A DNA stretch of 10,756 nt. Origin: Pseudomonadales bacterium (GTDB taxonomy: Bacteria > Pseudomonadota > Gammaproteobacteria > Pseudomonadales > Azotimanducaceae). This document shows, in pieces, positions 6,823 to 10,756 of the stretch. Made by a program: the position numbers and the translations under genes. The DNA lies in contig JAQWQN010000036.1 in assembly GCA_029244465.1 (NCBI GenBank), positions 1-10,756 of the forward strand, in the 5' to 3' direction. Every line of letters begins with the position of its first letter. Position 1 is the first letter of the stretch. The notes beneath the pieces were generated by a model, which saw only the letters and a list, made by a program, of their open reading frames with translations, did no database searches and had not been told where the DNA came from.

Positions 6823-7392
6823 ATGCCTGCGCTGAAGTCAGACTTAGTACCCCGCATATTAGACGTGTTTCTCGAGCGCGGTTACGACGGCGCCACACTT
6901 GTGCATTTGGCGAACGCAGCAGGCCTTTCCAAAGCTTCCCTCTACCACCACTACCCTGGGGGCAAGGTAGAGATGGCTGCAGCACTGGTCCACCATGCCA
7001 TCGCGGATTTGCAAAATCAGGCTTTCAACCCGTTACAAACTCAGCCGCCGCGCGAAGGCATTGTGCTGTTTGTCTCTGGTTTTTCTAACTACGTACAAGG
7101 CGGGCACTCTGACTGCATTCTGAGCATCTTAGGTCGCCACCTAACCGCACACGAAGAAATTGGTCCGTTGAAAGAAGCAATATCCTCACAGTTCAATGAT
7201 TGGCAACACAGCCTAGCCGCGATCTACGAGCAACTTGGGTGCAAGCCTAAGCGCGCTAACCGCGAGGCGCAGCAACTTTTATCCAGCCTGTACGGTGCAC
7301 TCCTGACGTCAAAAATGCACAATAAACCCGAGCTCTTCGCGCGCACAATAAAACGCATTCAAAAAGAACTCGGCAGAACCTATGAAGCTTAG
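6823..7392 (+). CDS. TetR-family transcriptional repressor
   Basis: A 189-residue TetR/AcrR-type regulator. The N-terminal DNA-binding domain contains the helix-turn-helix TLVHLANAAGLSKASLYHHY (25-44), followed by PGGKVEM; the SLYHHYPGGK form is typical of the LmrA/YxaF-like branch that controls efflux genes. The C-terminal ligand domain (about 55-189) includes DCILSILGRHLTAHEEIG, also like that branch. The start ATG is preceded by GGGG at 6818-6821 directly against the codon, too close for a normal ribosome-binding site; given the predicted transcript start the mRNA may be leaderless. It lies between the MFS gene and hemB, 37 bases from each. The likely targets are its own promoter and possibly the upstream exporter; the inducing ligand is unknown. 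Confidence 0.9.
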   Translation: MPALKSDLVPRILDVFLERGYDGATLVHLANAAGLSKASLYHHYPGGKVEMAAALVHHAIADLQNQAFNPLQTQPPREGIVLFVSGFSNYVQGGHSDCILSILGRHLTAHEEIGPLKEAISSQFNDWQHSLAAIYEQLGCKPKRANREAQQLLSSLYGALLTSKMHNKPELFARTIKRIQKELGRTYEA

Positions 7393-7429
7393 TCAAAACT
7401 CACCAACAATCATTCCATGAGGGCTTAAC

Positions 7430-8419
7430 ATGCGCCGTTATCCAAATACCCGTTTACGCCGCAATCGTACCGATGACTTTGTGCGCCGCCTCGTCCGCGA
7501 AAACGAAGTGACTACCTCAGATCTAATCTACCCGATGTTCGTTATACCGGGCACCAATACGGTGAACGACGTGACCTCTATGCCGGGCATCCATCGCTAC
7601 ACCGTCGATAAGCTGGCCGCCGAAGCGGAAGCCGTCGCGGCGCTTGGCATCCCGGCTATCGCGCTGTTCCCCAATATCGATCCTGGACTTCGCAGTCTCG
7701 ACGGCGCAGAAGCCTACAACCCTGATGGTCTCGTTCCTACGGCCATAGCCGCCATCAAAGCGAGGGTGCCAGAACTTGGGGTGATTACGGACGCTGCGCT
7801 AGACCCTTACACAACACACGGACAAGACGGCATCCTGGACGAAGCGGGCTACGTCGCCAACGACATCACGGTCGACGCCCTTTGTCGGCAGGCCTTCATC
7901 TGTGCGGCAGCAGGCGCTGACGTGATCGCACCCTCTGACATGATGGACGGGCGAGTAGGCGCCATCCGATCGACCCTCGATGACGGTGGTCATATCAACG
8001 CAAAGATTATGGCGTACTCGGCAAAGTATGCCTCTTCTTACTACGGCCCTTTCAGGGACGCCGTCGGGTCTAGCTCAAACCTGGGTACGGGTAATAAGTT
8101 CACCTACCAGATGGATCCGGCTAACAGCGATGAGGCTCTGCAAGAAATTGAACTCGACCTTGCGGAAGGTGCCGACATGGTGATGGTGAAACCAGGGATG
8201 CCTTACCTCGACGTCGTGCGGCGCGTGAAAGATGAATTTGGCGTGCCCACATTCGCCTATCAAGTCAGCGGAGAGTACGCGATGCATCAGGCTGCAATGC
8301 AGAACGGTTGGTTGACAGAAAGCGTCATTGCAGAGTCACTGCTGTGTTTCAAACGCGCCGGCGCGGACGGTGTGCTGACGTATTTCGCCAAAGCTTTCGC
8401 CCTAGCTAATTCAGACTAA
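7430..8419 (+). CDS. hemB: Delta-aminolevulinic acid dehydratase (porphobilinogen synthase)
   Basis: Condenses two 5-aminolevulinate molecules into porphobilinogen, the second common step of haem and tetrapyrrole synthesis, in the cytoplasm. The 329-residue length is normal. The two active-site lysines are K199 (in AYSAKYASSYYGPFRDA) and K254 (in MVMVKPGMPYLD), the latter forming the Schiff base. The metal segment reads DAALDPYTTHGQDG (121-134), with D121 and D125 where zinc enzymes have cysteines, so this is a magnesium-type enzyme like that of Pseudomonas. The ATG start has a good ribosome-binding site, TGAGGG (7418-7423), six bases upstream. It follows tetR by 37 bases on the same strand and may share its transcript. 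Its 3' end overlaps that of convergent ppx by 14 bases. Confidence 0.98.
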   Translation: MRRYPNTRLRRNRTDDFVRRLVRENEVTTSDLIYPMFVIPGTNTVNDVTSMPGIHRYTVDKLAAEAEAVAALGIPAIALFPNIDPGLRSLDGAEAYNPDGLVPTAIAAIKARVPELGVITDAALDPYTTHGQDGILDEAGYVANDITVDALCRQAFICAAAGADVIAPSDMMDGRVGAIRSTLDDGGHINAKIMAYSAKYASSYYGPFRDAVGSSSNLGTGNKFTYQMDPANSDEALQEIELDLAEGADMVMVKPGMPYLDVVRRVKDEFGVPTFAYQVSGEYAMHQAAMQNGWLTESVIAESLLCFKRAGADGVLTYFAKAFALANSD

Positions 8420-10001
8420 GACGCAAAGGCGACACGCCCTCCTCTTGCGGCGACGCTGCATCACAATAGGTCAGTTTTAGACCAATGGCTCTCAGTTGCG
8501 TGGCCTCTACTGCGAGCTCACTTGTTGACAGGGGGTGGTTAACCAACCACCCGAACGAAAACTCCAAATGAATTGAGCCACTGTCACAGGCGACTTGGTA
8601 GACTGGGGAATCAAGATCACTGTGGCTCCGCTCAAGAATCACGGCGATTCTTAGTAAGCTAAGCAAGCGTGTTAGACGAGCCGCCACCGCGGGTTCAAAC
8701 GCTTGGAAGGCGAGTCTTGGTAAGCTTCGCCTGTGTCCGCGGATGAGCAAACTCAGCGTCTCCTGCGTCACCTTACTCAAACCAGGCAAGTGGCTGTGTT
8801 TCACCACATAGGCGCCGTGACGATGGTAGTGGGCACTGTTAATCCTACGTCCGATCTCGTGTAGCTGAGCAGACCAACTCAGGATCTGGCGAGACTCTTC
8901 ATCACTTGCCCAACTATCCGTCGCTTGTTGCACCCCTGTCGTTTTCGCGTAGAGAGACTCGCATTGGTGTCTCACTCGCCTCGCTTGCGCGACGTCAATT
9001 TCGAATATGGCCTGCAAATTATCAATGCTGTTTTGCGCCAAATCGACAGCAATACGCTCACCAGGCGCTCTCTGATCCAGGGCATCGAACATGATCCCAT
9101 GCTGCAGCGACACATCACCATAGGCCATTTCATCGATCTCGAGCGCTTCAAACACCCCACATAAGATTGCCGCGCCTGCAGCGAATATATCCACCCGGTC
9201 TGGGGACAACCCCGGCAATCCACCTTCTACAAACCAATGCTCCTCCACAATTGCCCGCTCAAGCCGAGCGAGACCGTCTTTTGTAATCGCATCCCAAATC
9301 CAGCCGTTGGCTTTGAGCACGGTCTGTACAGATTCGATGGTCCCACTAGTCCCGACGACCACTCCCCGCTCGCTCCAAAGCTCCGGATGGCTGCCCTGCA
9401 AAGACGTCATTGCCAGCACGACGTCACGCTTGGCCAAACGAAAAGATTCCGTTTGTCGATGATCTGAGTTGAAGTATTTGTCGGAAAGTGCGACGCAACC
9501 GACGCTGACCGATGCACAGACCGTTACGTCGACGCCATTTCCTCGAGCAAGTTCAGTACTGCCACCGCCGATATCGACGATCATCTTATTTGCATCGAAC
9601 GCCAAACCACGGGACACGGCCTGATAGATCAGACTGGCTTCCTGGTCGCCAGAAATGACCTCGACTTGCGGACCAAACCAATCACACAGCTCGGCGACAA
9701 ATTTGTCTGCATTAACCGCCTGGCGAAGAGCGTAAGTGCCGCGGACAAAGGTGCGTTCTGGTGATACCGCAGCAAGGCGCTGCCGAAAACGACGCAAGCA
9801 GTCTCGTGCGCGTTCAAACGCCGCGTCGTGAATTTCGCCGTTATGACTACCCGCAAGCAACTGAACTTTCTCTTTGAGCGTTTCCACCACATGAAAACTA
9901 CCGTCGCCTGGCACCGCCAAAAGTAGATGAAAACTGTTAGAGCCTAGATCAATCGCTGCAATCAGCCCTGCATCTATTCGTTCATCTGCTGCTCGCGCCA
10001 A
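8406..10001 (-). CDS. ppx: Exopolyphosphatase (Ppx/GppA family)
   Basis: Removes terminal phosphates from inorganic polyphosphate; relatives (GppA) hydrolyse pppGpp. The 531-residue protein has the ASKHA-fold phosphate loop IDLGSNSFHLL (17-27), GTYALRQAVNADKF (88-101), the catalytic glutamate E121 in SGDQEASLIYQ, and the second loop IVDIGGGSTEL (141-151). The C-terminal HD-like domain has LHEIG (H381, E382) and HRHGAYVVKHSHLPG, as in E. coli Ppx rather than short GppA forms. The start is TTG (10001-9999): AAGGAG (complement of 10008-10013) lies six bases upstream and no other start precedes the phosphate loop. It is divergent from trxA and convergent with hemB. A GppA-like activity cannot be excluded from sequence alone. 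Confidence 0.95.
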   Translation of the reverse strand: MARAADERIDAGLIAAIDLGSNSFHLLLAVPGDGSFHVVETLKEKVQLLAGSHNGEIHDAAFERARDCLRRFRQRLAAVSPERTFVRGTYALRQAVNADKFVAELCDWFGPQVEVISGDQEASLIYQAVSRGLAFDANKMIVDIGGGSTELARGNGVDVTVCASVSVGCVALSDKYFNSDHRQTESFRLAKRDVVLAMTSLQGSHPELWSERGVVVGTSGTIESVQTVLKANGWIWDAITKDGLARLERAIVEEHWFVEGGLPGLSPDRVDIFAAGAAILCGVFEALEIDEMAYGDVSLQHGIMFDALDQRAPGERIAVDLAQNSIDNLQAIFEIDVAQARRVRHQCESLYAKTTGVQQATDSWASDEESRQILSWSAQLHEIGRRINSAHYHRHGAYVVKHSHLPGLSKVTQETLSLLIRGHRRSLPRLAFQAFEPAVAARLTRLLSLLRIAVILERSHSDLDSPVYQVACDSGSIHLEFSFGWLVNHPLSTSELAVEATQLRAIGLKLTYCDAASPQEEGVSPLRLSLN

Positions 10002-10030
10002 ATCTTTCTCCTTGATCGTCCGTTGCAGAA

Positions 10031-10059
10031 TCTTTGGCCTGCCAAAGACCCTCAGTGTA
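10031..10059 (-). promoter_or_regulatory. Possible ppx promoter -10 with adjacent operator-like palindrome
   Basis: On the minus strand TACACT (complement of 10054-10059) is a 4-of-6 match to the -10 consensus, giving a start near 10047 and a leader of about 45 bases. Immediately downstream, TCTTTGGC (10031-10038) and GCCAAAGA (10041-10048) are perfect reverse complements separated by two bases, covering the predicted start site. This could be a repressor site or an mRNA hairpin. No good -35 is visible. Confidence 0.4.
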
Positions 10060-10071
10060 TCTAACCTTTAC

Positions 10072-10118
10072 CCCAGATGATTGATGCTTGTTTCGCATCA
10101 AGCGGTCTGGGACTTTTT
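10072..10118 (+). terminator. Terminator-like hairpin in the ppx-trxA gap
   Basis: CCCAGA (10072-10077) pairs with TCTGGG (10106-10111), enclosing TTGATGC (10081-10087) / GCATCAA (10095-10101) with a 7-base loop. On the + strand the stem is followed by a T5 run (10114-10118). No + strand gene lies just upstream, so it may stop antisense transcription out of ppx or act as a leader attenuator for trxA. On the minus strand there is no T run. Confidence 0.45.
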
Positions 10119-10189
10119 GCACAATCGATAGTCAATGTGCGTTTCCGCAACTTTTCGTAGCTATCTATTAGGTGGCCACAACGCCATAG

Positions 10190-10198
10190 TGCTACACT
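10190..10198 (+). promoter_or_regulatory. Extended -10 promoter of trxA
   Basis: TGCTACACT fits the extended -10 form TGn followed by a 4-of-6 hexamer (10193-10198). No convincing -35 is seen at the right distance, which an extended -10 can tolerate. Start would be near 10205, leaving a leader of about 23 bases that includes the ribosome-binding site GGGAG (10216-10220). Confidence 0.5.
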
Positions 10199-10227
10199 GC
10201 CTTGTAATATTTTTTGGGAGATTCTAA

Positions 10228-10554
10228 ATGAGCGAATCCATCGTTCATACATCCGATGACGCCTTCGATACAGACGTTCTCGGCGCCGATAAGCCCGTCT
10301 TGGTCGACTACTGGGCAGAATGGTGCGGACCATGCAAGATGATTGCGCCAATTCTCGATGAGATCGCAAGCGAGTATTCTGATCGTATCAAGGTGTGCAA
10401 AATCGACATCGACGCCAATCAAGGTACGCCACCAAAATACGGCATCCGCGGTATCCCAACCCTGATGTTGTTCAAAAACGGTGAAGTAGAGGCAACCAAG
10501 GTAGGCGCACTTTCTAAGTCACAATTACAAGCGTTTCTAGACAGCAATATCTAG
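10228..10554 (+). CDS. trxA: Thioredoxin 1
   Basis: A 108-residue cytoplasmic dithiol reductant that supplies ribonucleotide reductase, methionine sulfoxide reductase and other enzymes, and is kept reduced by thioredoxin reductase. The active site is W32-C33-G34-P35-C36-K37 in the segment DYWAEWCGPCK. The buried aspartate D27 and the cis-proline P77 (GIPT) are present. The protein has one extra cysteine, C57. Length and fold order match E. coli TrxA. The ATG start has a strong ribosome-binding site, GGGAG, seven bases upstream. It is divergent from ppx, and in many gammaproteobacteria the next gene is rho, which fits the promoter and leader seen after it. Confidence 0.98.
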   Translation: MSESIVHTSDDAFDTDVLGADKPVLVDYWAEWCGPCKMIAPILDEIASEYSDRIKVCKIDIDANQGTPPKYGIRGIPTLMLFKNGEVEATKVGALSKSQLQAFLDSNI

Positions 10555-10570
10555 CGCCAGTGACGGGTTG

Positions 10571-10600
10571 GACCACGATCGAGCCCTTTCGGTCGCGGTC
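10571..10600 (+). terminator. Stem-loop after trxA, possible terminator
   Basis: GACCACGATCG (10571-10581) pairs with CGGTCGCGGTC (10590-10600) with one mismatch and one G-T pair, 8-base loop. It lies 16 bases after the trxA stop. No T run follows, so efficient intrinsic termination is doubtful; it may instead protect the 3' end. Confidence 0.35.
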
Positions 10601-10671
10601 TACGATCAAATTACTCAATACAGCCTCAACAATTAGGCATACTAACTGAGTACTATTTACTCAAAAGTCGC

Positions 10672-10699
10672 TTGACCCTTTGCATCAAACCTCTACACT
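10672..10699 (+). promoter_or_regulatory. Sigma-70 promoter, probably of rho
   Basis: TTGACC (10672-10677, 5 of 6 to the -35), 16 bases, TACACT (10694-10699, 4 of 6 to the -10). Transcription would start near 10706, beyond trxA and its stem-loop, and read to the right edge. Identification of the downstream gene as rho rests on conserved gene order; rho itself is outside the window. Confidence 0.5.
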
Positions 10700-10705
10700 C
10701 TACTT

Positions 10706-10756
10706 ATAGATGACTGCGCCGTGGCCTCCTCACGGCACCTTCGAAAACCCCCTCTT
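10706..10756 (+). ncRNA. Probable 5' leader RNA of rho (partial)
   Basis: Just after the predicted start, GCCGTG (10718-10723) pairs perfectly with CACGGC (10731-10736), exposing the loop GCCTCCT (10724-10730). CCUCCU is complementary to a ribosome-binding site. A conserved leader structure upstream of rho is known in Pseudomonas (the Pseudomon-Rho RNA motif); whether this is the same structure is inference from position. A short open frame also starts at ATG 10710 and runs to the edge, but nothing supports it being translated. Confidence 0.35.

Noticed and set aside
10710..10756. Short leader peptide starting at ATG 10710
   Set aside because: It begins about four bases after the predicted transcript start with no ribosome-binding site and runs off the edge after 15 codons, so it cannot be supported.
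1..10756. CRISPR array, insertion sequence, tRNA or rRNA genes
   Set aside because: No regularly spaced repeats, transposase-like product, cloverleaf or rRNA-like segment was seen.

Overview
This window looks like a chromosomal segment of a gammaproteobacterium of moderate GC content. The evidence is the gene order: a dsbB-type gene, a YheS-type ABC-F ATPase, hemB, ppx and trxA lie together, with what looks like a rho leader at the right edge. This resembles the Pseudomonas neighbourhood (dsbH ... hemB-ppk-ppx-trxA-rho). The HemB sequence is also of the Pseudomonas type, with aspartates where zinc-dependent enzymes have cysteines. No insertion sequence, CRISPR array, tRNA or rRNA is visible.

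Left part (1-2834). A truncated 3' end of an unrecognised gene (3-188) is followed by a 516-base non-coding stretch with a striking perfect palindrome (326-359). Next come two translationally coupled genes: a zinc-free NADPH:quinone oxidoreductase (705-1682) and dsbB (1679-2176, ATGA overlap), the inner-membrane quinone reductase of periplasmic disulfide formation. A second long non-coding stretch (2177-2834) holds competing hairpins and an AT-rich segment with a perfect DnaA box.

Middle (2835-7392). An orphan ParA-type ATPase, with no ParB partner and an altered Walker B/switch II segment, is followed by a YheS-like ABC-F translation factor, an MFS exporter and a TetR repressor, all on the + strand. 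A TetR-type operator and promoter sit between the exporter and the repressor, so the repressor probably controls itself.

Right part (7393-10756). hemB (5-aminolevulinate dehydratase, haem synthesis) converges on ppx (exopolyphosphatase, minus strand), and their 3' ends overlap by 14 bases. The polyphosphate kinase gene expected between them is absent. ppx and trxA are divergent across a 226-base control region with a palindrome, an extended -10 promoter and a terminator-like hairpin. After trxA comes a good sigma-70 promoter and a leader hairpin, probably the start of the rho transcript.

Most of the window is ordinary housekeeping content. The items most worth a second look are the nested palindrome at 301-371, the orphan ParA with its DnaA-box upstream region, the missing ppk, and the regulatory structures around ppx, trxA and the presumed rho leader.
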